Origin: Mercurialis annua
Taxonomy: Eukaryota > Streptophyta > Magnoliopsida > Malpighiales > Euphorbiaceae
Length of the DNA: 64,000 nt
Assembly: GCF_937616625.2 (NCBI RefSeq)
Contig: NC_065570.1
Coordinates: forward strand, 17,742,001-17,806,000
Direction of reading: 5' to 3'
The notes beneath the pieces were generated by a model. The model saw nothing but the letters and a program-made list of their open reading frames with translations, did not search any database and was not told where the DNA came from. Made by a program: the position numbers and the translations under genes. This document shows, piece after piece, positions 44,623 to 58,003 of this stretch; positions within the stretch are counted from its first letter, which is position 1, and the number at the start of each line of letters is the position of its first letter.

Positions 44623-47113
44623 TGTCATGAGCCGAAACCGGCGCTAAGGAACGGGAGTGGTAGCTCCGGAACCCGTAGCAAGCCTAAAACCACTATGAAT
44701 TTTTTGCGAATTAAATATATTTTCTATATATAACGTTTTCAGAAAATCTTTTTAAACATTATCATTATACATATCAAAATATATGAATTACTTTCCGAAA
44801 ACCATTACAAATGATTCTTAGAAACCAGGGTCTTACCGAGCGATATCTCATATCCAGCACTGCCCTGTTTCTAGTCATAACCCTGACCAATTCCACTCAT
44901 GGAAATTGGTTTAAGAAATCAAACGGAAGAAAACATCATTCTTTAAAATTAATTATATATATACCGTTTGACTTCAACACTAGGCACAAATAGACATCTA
45001 CGGACTGTTGCAGCGCTATGAAGTGATACTTCCTTTGACACATACTTCAACTACTGTGAACTTCCGGAACAAGAAATGGAAGTCCATCCTTTAAAATGCT
45101 TTCACATGAAAGGAAAGACTGTGAGGGGTCAGTATATGGGAATATGCTGAGTGAGTTCATACATTTACTGAAAAGTATTCAAATAAAACATAAAATAGAT
45201 AATGTAAACGATTCAATCAAAATTTACCCAAGTAATTGATCCGGATGAAACCCTATTCTCCAAATATATGTCGATATACGATAATAACGATAATAATCAA
45301 ATCGATCGATCTAATTGGTAGGGTCCTGAGATAATTCAACCAAGTTCAACCTCTACCGTCACTTTATCCCAAGTTGTGGGTCCCGAGATAGTTCAACCGA
45401 GTTAAACCCACTGGATACGGGTCCCGAGATAGTTCAACCGAGTTAAACCTCGTATCCAATTCGATATATATTTAAAATTCGATACGATACGAGATTCGAT
45501 ATTCAATATTCGATAATATGGGACCGTTTCATAACTTCTCAAATCAAAACTGGTGATCACACAGTCCTATTTCCGCCCAATAGGAAGGCACGTTTCATCG
45601 GATCTATACTGGTTTCAAATTCAAGTGCGAATGCAATTTCATATAAACATTCACGATATAAGAAAATACGATGTAAATAAAGGATATAAAGCATTTATGA
45701 TGTAAAAACGATATACTTTTTAAATACTTGAAAGCAAACAAACAAACTCACAGTGACCGCTTATATCCAAAAACGCCATGTTAAACAAAATTTGTTAAGC
45801 TTCACGAGCTCCTGGCCCAGCTGTTTCTTGCCTCGCCGGATATAATACGATTTAAAATAATTGATTCTTATTAGAATCATATACTAAGATAGACTCTAGA
45901 CTCGAGACATGACACGCTATACTTATTAACCGTCGTGCTTCTCACGCGTATATTCCGATAAACGGTTTCTAACTTGTTTATGAATCGTATCTCTTTTCTA
46001 ACTTAACTCACGTTTAACCTCATTAGGTTAACGATTCATTCGATTGATAGTTAATCGATTTCAATCTCAATATACGAATACGAAACGGGTATTGAAACGA
46101 AACTACTGGGGCAAAAGGTTCCAGGTGCACGTTCGTGCCTTGGGGTGCACGGTCGTGCACCACATGTAGGTGCACGATTGTGCACTTCGTGCAAGGCCCC
46201 TAGAATCCGTTTTACGGGGCTTTCCGAAGTGCTATATGCCCATTTTCGCATAAACGACATTCAAACGCATCAAAAACGCTATATTTAAACTCAAAACATC
46301 CATATTCGATTCTAAAACCATTAAAACGATAAAATTGTTCCGTGGCCTAAAACTTTAACTCGATATATAATGAAATTCATCCATCCAAACGATAAAACGT
46401 AAAGCTTACCATGATTTTCCGTCGAAATACGTTCGATTCGAGCTATAGAACGTCGGAAACGGACGAGTAACGGAATCGTGCGACAGAACCGTAAGAAATG
46501 AACGAAGGAAAGAAAAATGGAGCTGATGATGATTAAGGGTTCTGGAGCTTTCCCTCTTCATCTCATTTGTTATATATGTTTGGTTAAGATACACTTTTAA
46601 TCCTTCATCTCTTTAACTTAAACCAATTCTCTTTTAAACTTTCTATTTTAACTTAATGATTAATTATTTCCTTTAACTCAATTACGTACGTATTATTTAT
46701 ATCCAAATAAATAATAAGATTCCAAAATTATTACTTTCCATCAATGATCTTTTAATAACTATTCTCGGGGCTTAATTGGCTAATTTACGTTTTGGTCCTT
46801 GAACTTTTCAAAAGTTGCAATTTAGCCCAAAACGTATCCGCGTCCAAATTTTAAAAAGTCTCCGATTGACTCGAGACTTTTACCATAAATACTACAAAAT
46901 ATTTTGCGGACTTTGGCGAAATAATTATCACCTCGGGATTTATGATTTGTTTTATATTAATTTTCTAAGTCTTTTCCTTGAAACCCGCTAATCTGCTCAA
47001 TAAAATTTATTTTAAATTCTCGATATCATTAAATTAAATTCATCTTAACTTAATTTATCGGAATTTACGACACGTGGCACGACTTAATTATTCTAAAATA
47101 TTTGGGTATTACA
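44623..47113 (-). repeat. G2 3' LTR
   Basis: TGTCATGAGCC (usual TGTCACGACCC) to GGGTATTACA on +, 2491 bp. It holds three imperfect units GGTCCCGAGATAGTTCAACC (45320-45455) and the GTGCACG palindrome cluster (46122-46195). Confidence 0.9.
46122..46195. repeat. GTGCACG-N-CGTGCAC palindrome cluster in G2 3' LTR
   Basis: Several near-palindromes such as GGTGCACGGTCGTGCACC occur within 75 bp. Related clusters lie at 52557-52665 and 62860-62925 in the other two LTRs of this family. Confidence 0.85.
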
Positions 47114-50100
47114 TTCTCCCCCCCTTATAAAAAAAATTTGTCCTCGAATTTTCATAAATCTTTCTTATTTATTTTATTCCATTGATACTTTTATAGTCGT
47201 AATACTTTTACCCATCAAGTATTACGTTCCTTGGTAAAGACTTGAGGTCTTGTCCTTGACTTGCCCTCTTGATGAACTTTCTTGATAACGGGGTTGCATC
47301 CAACTTATCGCTTTTCCTTACATATGACACCAACGGGTTAAACTTGTTGGTAGTAGAGTTACTTGTTTGCATATTTCAAATTACTTGCCAGAAGTAATTG
47401 TTTTACTTATAGTGCACCGCGTTCGCCCCTTTATTAATAATGACTTAAGATCTTGTTCCTTACTCTGTTACTACCATACATTATCGCCTTTGTAATCCAT
47501 CGTGTTCATTAGAATTCCGTATGTCGTCATTTCTTGACGGCTTTCTACTTACTTTCCTGTAGCAAGGTTCCTTACTTGCATTACTTGACTTACTTATTCC
47601 CAGTAATCGTCTCACTTGTATCTCTATTACTTTAAATCTTATGTTTGTTATCTTATTGATATCTATCTTCTTATGATACATAATTTCACTCTAATTGATC
47701 GTAGAGTGAAAAGATACTTTGTCCTTGTTACTTATCAATTCTTCGCTCCATTGACATACTAATTTCGTGATCTTGTATCACGAATCAAATCTCTCATGAA
47801 ATACTCCATATTGTCTGTCCCCAAACTCGTTTAAATGCTTATATCCAAGTTTACATTCTTGTCGAAGTGGTTTCACTTAGGCCAGAGAGATCTTTTTATA
47901 GAATTTATCTGTATTGCTTTACCTGTAGACGTTCTCCTAAACTTGTACAGTTCAACTTAACATTTCCGTTTTCATACTTCATGGTTTCTTAATCTCATAA
48001 AGTTGAATGCACTCTTGGCATTACTTGATATGTTTAGCATCTGCCTTGCCTGGCATATCTTATTTCTCGATCCTTTGACTTCATTCATTTCTCTGGTTAG
48101 CATTACTTTCCCTTCATTTAAGATTCTATTTCTAAGTTCCAAATTCGTAGATTAGTTTTATAGCCTATCCTTGTCAATAAATACAAGTATTCTCCATGCT
48201 GCTTTAATCTACCTCTCGAGGTATCGTTGTTCTTTCATATTCTTTCAACAGCTTCTTATCTTTGTGACTTATTGTTTTCATTAGACATTTCTTATCTAAT
48301 GACACTTTATTTTAATCCGATCCCAATCTTCACATTTTTATACTTCTTATGTCGTCATTTTCTCATTACTCCTGCCTTTATTACGTTTCTAATCGTTGAT
48401 ATAATCTTAGACGTCGCTTCCTTTGGATCACTTTAAAATCCAATACATTTGTATTCACTTATACTCATGAGATGCATCCAACACTGACATTTGTTATGTC
48501 AGTGAGACTAATGTCAATCTCCTATTATTGCATTCCTTTAAAACTTCTCGATTCTTCGAGTAAAATCCATGTTGAATCTTATACTTGACCTTTGTAACAA
48601 TTTTTGTATCTTTTCCTCGTACTAGTCACTTGTCTATTTAATCGCCTTAATTCGTCCCAGATGTCTCACGAGATATTTTGGATCCTAAACAAATATCGCT
48701 GCCATTAGAATGTTTGATCTTACTCCATCTATCTCTTGAAAGTTGAAATACCAATCATCAACGTTCCACATATCCTTTCTTTTTGTCCTAATTACTTATA
48801 AATCGTTAATAAACTCTTGGACATACTCCAAAATGATCTATGTCATCATTTGCTATTCTATTCTAGATACAGTTAATGCATCTCTTAACCTTAGAATGAC
48901 CTGGTGTCGAATTCATCGTTTCGCCAGTTGGTACGATGCCCTCTTTTTGTGTTCAAACTGGTATACCTTGAACTTCGATCAACGTTCTTGAATTACGACT
49001 TCACTCTTGGTATTCTAATCTTAACTATTCATTCTTCTTCTTTAACTCGTTCGTTATATATCTTTCTATTCACTTGCTCATTTATATCCAATGGGAGGTA
49101 TTCCTATGCCCATGTACTTTAATCCATTGCATTATTTCTCATTCATCGCCACTTCTCGTATCAAACTTTAAGATCTTTTTGTCGTTATTGGCTATTATAT
49201 CTTTCTTTCTCTTTTACTCCTTTCATAGTTTAACTCCCTTTTATATATTGTTGTCTTGCTTTTTTCGTTCATCGTAACATCCTTATCCGGGTTCGTTCGT
49301 AATACTTCATGTATCCCAAGTGTTAACTTACTTTGATTCCTCCGTCAATCCTAATGTATAGAACTTTTGATTTGAATACGTCTGGTACAATCTTTGTCGT
49401 GAAACAAATGTTGTCCTTCCACATGTATTGTCCACGTTTTCCTTTAAGAGTCATCATCAACACGACATAGAGATCGTACTATACTCTTCGCGCTTCATCT
49501 TTCTTATTCTCATCTTGTGACCTTATACTTTGTGTACATGTCCTTATCCTTTAATTTGTTTGTCAGAATGCCCAACCGCACAGCTCATTAAACGAATTTC
49601 CAACTCCTTAACATAGTCCACGCAATATACAATCCATCCTTTAACTTTATTAATCCTATATGTCACCTCATCCACATCTGATACATATCTTACGTTTTTA
49701 CTTATTATACTCTCACAGTGTGTTAGCTAGGTTGGTCTTTTCTAGTCGTATTAATCCTCCATCAACATTCTTATGAAAGTTGTCGTTTAGTCCTCCGTTC
49801 GACGATCGCAACAATCAACTCCTAGTCAACCTTCTTAGGAACATTGTACTCCGATATTAAGCCGATCTGACGGTTCAATCAAAAGATATATTGGTTTAAC
49901 AATCTTCTGATATCGCATAAAACTTGTGTCATCCATGCATAGAGATTGTCTTCTATCTTTAAGGTTTAAGCTATGGATCGATTACTATGCTCAACTATCA
50001 CTTCGTTCCAAGATAGCGACATCCTAGTTCACTGGTCAATAGATTGTACTTAACCATTCAAGCATATCTTATCATTCTATTCTATAATAGATCTTAGACC

Positions 50101-51051
50101 TACGACTATCTTCGTGTCTTCCCGAGGTATAATTTCTTGCTCGCGTCCTTGTACGCGTTCACTATACCTTTGAGAGTTACTTGTAGGTAGATCTCGAATA
50201 TTTCACCTTTGTTACAGAGTCCCAGTCTAGGTCTACTCATAAGAAAACAATGATGGTTGCAACCATTTAAAAAATCTTTGAAATCCAAAGAAACTAACTC
50301 TTTTATAAAATTCATGTTCAAATTATTTAAGCATTAGTATAATTGTGCACTAGGGTGATGACATTTCTCATCCCTAAAGAGTTGCCATAACTTACCTTTT
50401 ATCTGAGCATAATGCATATGATGCATGTCCTACTAATGTATGAATTCAGTTCTCATTCTTTTCATTTAATGTGTATATAATGATGCATTTCTATTCATGT
50501 CCTGGCAATGGTATATCACTATGTCGAATCTAGGCACAATTATACTTTCAAAATCATTAAAACAATTAATCTTTGTAAATTACAAATCTTTTACCATGTA
50601 AGTCCTCTAAACGTTGAACTCTGTAACTTGGGAAATTCTTCCATTTCTCTGGATCCACATTTCACTATTGATCATCTGTTTGTGCTTATATCGCATGACT
50701 TTGATGGTATCGTTATACCATATGATATTTAGCATGCTAGCCTCGTCATCGCATCGTAGAATGTCGACTATCCACTCATACGTGGTCACATTCACTATCA
50801 TATCATAAGTCGATCATCTTTGTGTAAGCAGAATACTTTCACATACGTATATCGTCTAACAATTCTATCGATCGTACTAACAGGCTCAGATCATAGGGTG
50901 GAGAATTAAAATCTTAATATCAAACGAAAACTGATCAAGACATGACTCGAATCTTATTCAGTAGTTCCTAGGTAGGCCAACACACAAGAACAGTGGTATC
51001 CTGGACCAACTGCTCTGACAACTCATACTAGCAGAGGTAACTGGACCAACT
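47114..51051 (-). other. G2 internal region without coding capacity
   Basis: AT-rich, scattered stops in all frames. The left edge has the polypurine tract (TTCTCCCCCCCTT on +) and a TCCTCGAATTTTCATAA segment shared with G1 near 42330. The right edge shares the 42980-43130 segment of G1. I recognise no protein domain. Confidence 0.75.
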
Positions 51052-51063
51052 GCTCTGATACCA
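51052..51063 (-). other. Primer-binding site of G2
   Basis: GCTCTGATACCA on + (TGGTATCAGAGC on the reverse strand), initiator tRNA-Met type, four bases from the LTR. A second partial copy of the preceding sequence (CTGGACCAACTGCTCTGA) starts at 51001, 40 bp upstream of the first. Confidence 0.92.
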
Positions 51064-51067
51064 CAAT

Positions 51068-53587
51068 TGTCACGACCCAAATTATTGAGTCGAGACCAGC
51101 GCTAGGAAACGGGAGTGGTAGCTCCAGAACCCGTAGCAAGCCTAAAACCATTATGAATTTTTTACGAATTAAATATATTATTCTATATAAAATGTTTTCA
51201 GAAAATCTTTTTAAACATTATCATTATATATATCAAAATATCTGAATTACTTTCCGAAAAACATTACAAATGATTCTTAAAAACCAGGGTCTTACTGAGC
51301 AATATCTCATATCCAGCACTGCCCTGTTTCTAGTCATAACCGTGACCAATTCCACTCATGGTAATTGGTTAAAGAAATCAAACGGAAGAAAACATCATTC
51401 ATTAAAATTAATTATATATATACCGTTTGACTTCAACACTAGGCACAAACAGACATCTACATACTACTGCAGCGCTATGAAGTACTACTTCCTTTGACAT
51501 ATACTTCAACTACTGTGAACTTCCGGAACAAGAAATGGAAGTCCATCCTTTAAAATGCTTTCACCTGAAAGGAAAGACTGTGAGGGGTCAGTATATGGGA
51601 ATATACTGAGTGAGTTCATACATTTACTGATAAGTATTCAAATAAAACATAAAATCGATAATGTAAATTATTCAATCAAATGCACCCAAGTAATTGATCC
51701 GGATGAAACCCTCTTCTCCAAATATCTGTCGATATACGATAATAACAATAATAATCAAATCGATCAATCTAATTGGTAGGGTCCCGAGATAATTCAACCG
51801 AGTTCAACCTCTACCGTCACTTTATCCCAAGTTGTGGGTCCCGAGATAGTTCAACCGAGCTAAACCCACTAGATACGTGTCCCGAGATAGTTCAACCGAG
51901 TTAAACCTCGTATCCAATTTGATATATATTCCAACTTCGATACGATGCGATATTCAATGTTTGATATTCGATATTCGATGTTTGATATTCGATATTCGAT
52001 AATATGGGCCCTTTTCATAACTTCTCAAATCAAAACTGGTGATCACACAGTCCTATTTCCGCCCAATAGGAAGACACGTTTCATCGGATCTATACTGGTT
52101 TCAATTCAAGTATGAATGCAATTTCATATAAACATTCACGATATAAGCAAATGCGATGTAAATAAAGGATAAAAAGCATTTATGATGTAAAAACGATATA
52201 CTTTTTAAATACTTGAAAAGCAAACAAAGAAACTCACAGTGACCGCTTATATTCAAAAATGTCACATTAAACAAAGTTTGTTAAGCTTCACGAGCTCTTG
52301 GTCCAACTGTTTCTTGCCTAGCCGAATCCTATTCTAAGATTGACACGACACGTTATACTTATTAACCGTCGTGCTTCTCACGCGTATATTACGATAAACG
52401 GTTTCCAATTCGTTTATGAATCGTATCTCTTTTCTAAGTTAACTCACGTTTAACCTCATTAGGTTAACAATTCATTCGATTGATAATTAATCGATTTCAA
52501 TCTCAATATACGAATACGAAACGGGTATTAAAACGAAACGACTGGGGAAAAGGGGTCCAGGTGCAACTTTGTGCCTTGCGGTACACGTTCGTCCACCTCC
52601 TGTTGGTGCACGGTCGTGCACCACATGTAGGTACATATTCGTGCACCATTGATGGTGCACTACCCCTGGAATCCGTTTTTCGGGGATTTCCGACTTGCTA
52701 TACGCCCATTTTTGCATAAACGACATTTAAACGCATCAAAAATGCTATATCTAAACTCAAAACATCCATATTCGATTCTAAAACCATTAAAACGATAAAA
52801 TCGTTCCGTGGCCTAAAACTTTAACTCGATATACAATGAAATTCATCCATCCAAACGATAAAACGTGAAGCTTACCGTGATTTTCCGTCGAAATACGTTC
52901 GATTCGAGCTATAGAACGTCGGAAACAGATGAGGAACGAAATCGTGCGACGAAACCGTAAGAAATGAACGAAGGAAAGAAAAATGGAGCTGATGATGATT
53001 AAGGGTTCTGGAGCTGATGATGATTAAGGGTTCTGGAGCTTTCCTTCTTCATCTCATTTCTTATATATGTTTTGTTAAGATACACTTTTAATCCTTCGTC
53101 TCTATAACTTAAACCAATTCTCTTTTAAACTTTCTAGTTTAACTTAATGATTAATTATTTCCTTTAATTCAATTACGTACATAAATAATACGATTCGAAA
53201 ATTATTACTTTCCATCGATGATCATTTAATTGCTATTCTCGGGGCTTAATTGGCTAATTTATGTTTTGATCCTTGAACTTTTAAAAAGTTGCAATTTAGC
53301 CCAAAACGTATCCGCGTCCAAATTTTAAACAGTTTCCGATTGACTCGAGACTTTTACCATAAATACTATAAAATATTTCGCGGACTTTGGCGAAATAATT
53401 ATCACCTCGGGATTTATGATTTATTTTATATTAATTTTCTAAGTCTTTTCCTTGAAACCCGCTAATCTGCTCAATAAAATTTATTTTAAATTCTCGATAT
53501 CATTAAATTAAATTCATCTTAACTTAATTTATCGGAATTTACGACACGTGCACGACTTAATTATTCTAAAATATTTGGGGTATTACA
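51068..53587 (-). repeat. G2 5' LTR
   Basis: TGTCACGACCCAAATTATTG to GGGGTATTACA on +, 2520 bp. It has the GGTCCCGAGATAG units (51778-51912), a palindrome cluster (52557-52665), short GATATTCGAT repeats near 51950-52000, and a roughly 26-bp tandem duplication at about 52985-53040 that is absent from the other LTR. Confidence 0.9.
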
Positions 53588-53592
53588 CCCGT

Positions 53593-53671
53593 TTACGCGT
53601 TGTGCGACTGCACGCGCTTGTGTAGTTCTTTGCTCAACTATTCTATTTGTATAGAATTCTCGATATGTCCC
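53593..53671 (-). pseudogene. G1 gag, N-terminal piece right of G2
   Basis: About 26 codons, basic and Gln/Arg-rich, open toward G2 and in frame with gag at 44622 once G2 and one TSD copy are skipped. A TAA just upstream (about 53672-53674) and the lack of ATG mean the original start is lost or lies further out. Confidence 0.6.
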
Positions 53672-54500
53672 TTAAAACATAGCATAAACAAACCATCACA
53701 AACAAATTCCTTTTAGCCTAAATTGGCCACGCCACAAACTTGATAGTTTTGATAATATTCCGCTCCTTGTAGACTTATCGAAACTTGAAAACAACTGTTA
53801 ATAGAGCACTCATATTCTATTTAAGTGAACTAATTTATAACATACTTCACGTATCATATCTTAACTGAATAAGCCTAAATCATAAGAATGTTCTATTCTT
53901 CTCGGCCTTCTATGACTACGCCTTAGTCCATAAGGCTCGCGAGCATCCCACTCATCATAGACTTAGCAAAATTAAGAAACATCTAATCAATAAACGCAAG
54001 TTCTATCCATAACAACCAATCACAAGCACACATTTCACATATCGTATATATTATCACATGCATACATACCTGTGAGCATATCACTCTCTTGAGTGATCGC
54101 GCTGTAAAACAATACATATCTCATCCATTATATACCACTCAATCAATTCAAAACCATTACAATTCATAATGATATTCTTATATAATATGAGTCTCGAGAG
54201 TATACAACTCTTCATAGACTATAGATACTCGAAAGCGTATTGCTTACTCGAGTAGACACAGAACATATATGGTGCTCATGCATACCTCTAACTCGACCCC
54301 TAATAGCACTTATAAGAGGGGACATCTTTGTAAAACGTTTAAAAAAATCGGTGAAAAAGATGATAACGTTCAAAATACATGACTTGAAATCCCTATAATC
54401 CACAGTAGTTCCTAGGTATTGATCGACTCTTATTCCTATAATTCAATCACCAAAAGAACAATGCCCTAGGAACACTAAACCATTTCTCTGATACAAACTT
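53672..54500 (-). other. G1 leader and degenerate primer-binding site
   Basis: Non-coding leader. CTCTGATACAAAC near 54487-54499 matches the reverse complement of the tRNA-Met site with changes, next to the LTR start at 54501. Confidence 0.6.
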
Positions 54501-57500
54501 TGTCACGACCCAAATTATTGAGTCGCAACCGACGCTAGGAAATGGGAGTGGTAGCTCCAAAACCTATAGCAAGCCTGAAAATAAATACAAATTTTTCGCA
54601 AATCAAATCATATTTCATATACCACAATAATATCAAAATACACACGACCCTTGTTTGAAACATACATCAGAGTTAAAGCGCTTTACAAAATAGAGTCTGC
54701 CTATTCTAAACTATTGCAGACTTGCTAGAATGAGAATGTGGTCTCATGACTCGTACTACTTCCGAGAATTAAAACTTCGGAAGCTTCGTTCTTCAAATCG
54801 TACCTAACTCAACCTGTAAAAATTGGAGTGACAACGGAGTCAGTATAAAACTGAGTGAATACACACAATTACTAGTAATATTACATAAAGGATGAAAGCG
54901 TTTGGAAACCTCTTTAAGTAGAAAATATTCTTTTTGGATCATACTCCGTATGATCTTACTTCCAAACATACTTTATATGATCATTCATACTTTCATAGGT
55001 CATGTACGTGTCATAAACTAAGTGTTTATGTTATAGCCGTACTTGATACCTTTGCCTCATTCTTATATCTCATGTACATTTACACTACGTACATACTTGA
55101 CATGTTTTGTTTACTGTTATGCTTTTGATTGTCTTTGTTTTACTCATTAAGTTTCTTGGACTTTTTCTTTCTGACATCGATAGCAAAGCCAACCGATGTG
55201 TTTCACATGTCTGACATCGATAGCAAAGCCAACCGATGTGTTTTCGATCACCTGACATTGATAGCAACGCCAACCGATGTATCTTATTTCATATCTTAGT
55301 TATTTCTCTTATCTCTTATTGATTCTCGATATATTATGCTTGATTTTATTTTCATATGAGTCCCGAGGACTATTATCGAGAATGGGTGAGATACAGGTCT
55401 CGAGATAATCCTACCAAGTTCAGCCTTGTATCGCAGTTCTTATATTTGGCTGTACTATAGTACAATTCTTGTTTTACGTTTATTAATTGATTCTTTATTT
55501 TTCGTTCTGTTGTATTCATCCTTTATGGACCATGGCATGCACATTACAATCTACAAGCATACATCTATAACACACGCACGTATGAGTATTTATTATGATT
55601 GATAGTACATATAGGAATGTACTCTGTTTCCTTATTCATATTTGATCTGATACACGTATATTGGTCGATATTCTATTATAATTCTAGTTACTTTACCCTT
55701 CCCTGGTACTTTAAGGATTTATGCTCTTTTCGTATAGTTATGTTATTTCATGAAATAACATAATACAATTGTTTACAAACACACATACGTAATACTTTTT
55801 GAAATCATACCTATAATATACTTTGTAAACATATTTATAATCATATAGCTCATCGTATTAAAATATGCGGCATCATGAATATTGACGAGTAATTAAAGTG
55901 TACACACCACTTGCTATCCATTAACTTTAAATCGGTTAAGCGATATCACCATCTTTTATATTCTGAGCCTTGTCGATAGTCACTTCATCGAATCTACGCA
56001 AATATAATAATAGCAACAATTAATAAAATTCAAGCTATACCTACTTACTAAAAAGTTGGTTTTCTAGCCAACTTTAACTATTAAAAACGCGTACTTAAAA
56101 TAGTCCGACCCCTAAAAAAACCCGACATTCTTAAAGTTCGGAACGTCGCCTACAATTTTTTTTTAGGTCTCGGACTAAGACTAGCACCTGAAGGTGTTGG
56201 AAAATAAATCGAAAACTGGTTCCCTGATTTAAACCTTTTTGGGGCTGCATAAACAGTCCACTAGGACTGCTACTTTGGGCTTCTCTACCGAGCACGTATA
56301 ATGATCATTTTCCAAAACAAACTCGACGTACTCAATCTTCATATTCATATCTACAACTTCCGTGAAGACTTCGACTAGTTTCGATGTCTCGATAATTCGT
56401 TATGATTTTTCAAAGTTGACTCAAGTTTGATCTCCACTATCTTTTGATCCATCTTAGTAAACATATGATTAATTTACCAAAAATCCATCTATGCAACACC
56501 CTCTATGTATTCCACTCATGTCAGAGTTAAAATACTAAGGTTCGAGGTTCATTTTTATATGCGAAGTACCCTTCATTGCATGACGCATTTATTTTCAGAT
56601 TTTTACATTTCTAACATGCTATCTATTTCAGTCATCCTAGCCATTTTTTATCCAAATCATAAACCGATTGTCACGTTATATTCCCCGTATACTCATTTCG
56701 ACATACTACTCAATCTTTTTCAAAAACCATTGCTCGAAGTCGCTCAAAATTTGGTCGAAACTAGTTCCCGTGGACTATTTTGGGAAAGCAATTCTGCAGT
56801 CCCTGTTATGTATTGCCCAACTCTTATTCAAAGAGCTGGGTTGTTCTTGCTTCAAGAGCAAGCTCTGCTCTTTAAGAGAAGAGTCACACATCTGCTCGTT
56901 GGAGCAGATGTTGTTCTGCTCGTTGGAGCATAGCAGTTTCTGCTCTCAAGAGCAGAACACGTTTCTGCTCTTGCGAGCAGAAACTGTTCAGCTTTTCTTG
57001 AGCAAAACAAAGGTCCAAACCTTCATCTAATTGCTTCCATTTCATACCAACATGCTCACCCTAAACTAGCAGCAAAATCTTTAAAAAATAATCAAACACA
57101 ACTCTCTTAATACTCACCAAAACATAGCAACAAACTCAGTTTTTCTAGCAATTATTATAGCATCAATTTAATCAACTTTAACTCAGCAAAACCCTATTAA
57201 ATTCTTAATCAAACTCTGATTTAAAGGGTATACTTCGTTTCCATATGTGTTAGCTCCATGACCGAGCTTGAATCACTAAAAATGATGACCGGATTGTTGA
57301 AAATTGATGATTGCCGTGTAGTATGTTCAAGATGGTGACGATGGAGAAGATGACTTCGGTTGGGGATGAAGTTTGGGTTTCATGAATTTCAATCTCTGAT
57401 TTTTGCTTCTTGCTAGAGTAAATGAGGAGGTGTAATGCTAGATATCCTCATTCAATTAGAAGTGTGGGGAAAAATCTCCATATAAATGCTTAAAATTTGC

Positions 57501-57998
57501 ACCCCTTATAGCTTAATCCCTCAACTCTCTACTTTTCCAATTTAATTCCAATTTGTTTTTTATAATTAATCGGAACCTTGACGATTCTTATTTATCGATA
57601 AATAATAGACTTTTCCTCATTATTTATTTATTCGGGTCCATTTATTTATTTATGGCATTTTTCATTTTTTCAATAAACAAAATTTTGTTGATTATAATAT
57701 TTTTTTCCAATTTTTATATTCTTTATTCTTAACTCTTTAACTTCATTTTACGAACTTTACCGTAAAATTTAGTAGCTCAAGGCTTATCAATTTTTTTTAT
57801 GGATTTTTCTTAGTCCCGCTAAATTACAATTTATCAAATAATGATCTCCGCTTACATTATTATTTTTCAATAATTCTAATAGACCCACTTCGGACTAAGT
57901 CCTTATTATCCAATCTTAATCTGATATTCTCGTTCTTACTCTTTACGATTATGCCTTGAGGCACTTTACGTAATAACTTAAAAATTTGGGTTATTACA
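54501..57998 (-). repeat. G1 5' LTR
   Basis: TGTCACGACCCAAATTATTG to GGGTTATTACA, 3498 bp. Three copies of a roughly 40-bp unit (ATCGATAGCAAAGCCAACCG) lie at about 55170-55285, and the hairpin array is at 56815-57010. It holds three blocks missing from the 3' LTR. Confidence 0.9.
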
Positions 57999-58003
57999 TC
58001 TTT

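Larger units (their letters stand above)
44623..53587 (-). mobile_element. G2, non-coding LARD-like Gypsy relative inside G1 gag
   Basis: 9.0-kb reverse-strand LTR element related to G1 in its LTR ends and flanking internal segments. The LTRs are at 44623-47113 and 51068-53587, the primer-binding site at 51052-51063, and the polypurine tract at 47114-47126. The 3.9-kb internal region has no open frame above about 75 codons and no recognisable gag or pol. The structure matches large retrotransposon derivatives, mobilised in trans. Confidence 0.85.
39268..57998 (-). mobile_element. G1, gag-only Ty3/Gypsy element inside Copia-3
   Basis: Reverse-strand element of 18.7 kb, about 9.8 kb without the nested G2. 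The LTRs are at 39268-42302 and 54501-57998. The primer-binding site is degenerate near 54486-54497 and the polypurine tract is at 42303-42315. The internal region contains gag with a zinc knuckle but nothing I can read as protease, RT or integrase. It therefore resembles the TR-GAG class of non-autonomous elements, which rely on pol from a relative. Confidence 0.85.

Noticed and set aside
44811..44993. Similar small frames at 44811 and 51270
   Set aside because: They are equivalent positions in the two G2 LTRs; similarity is explained by LTR identity.
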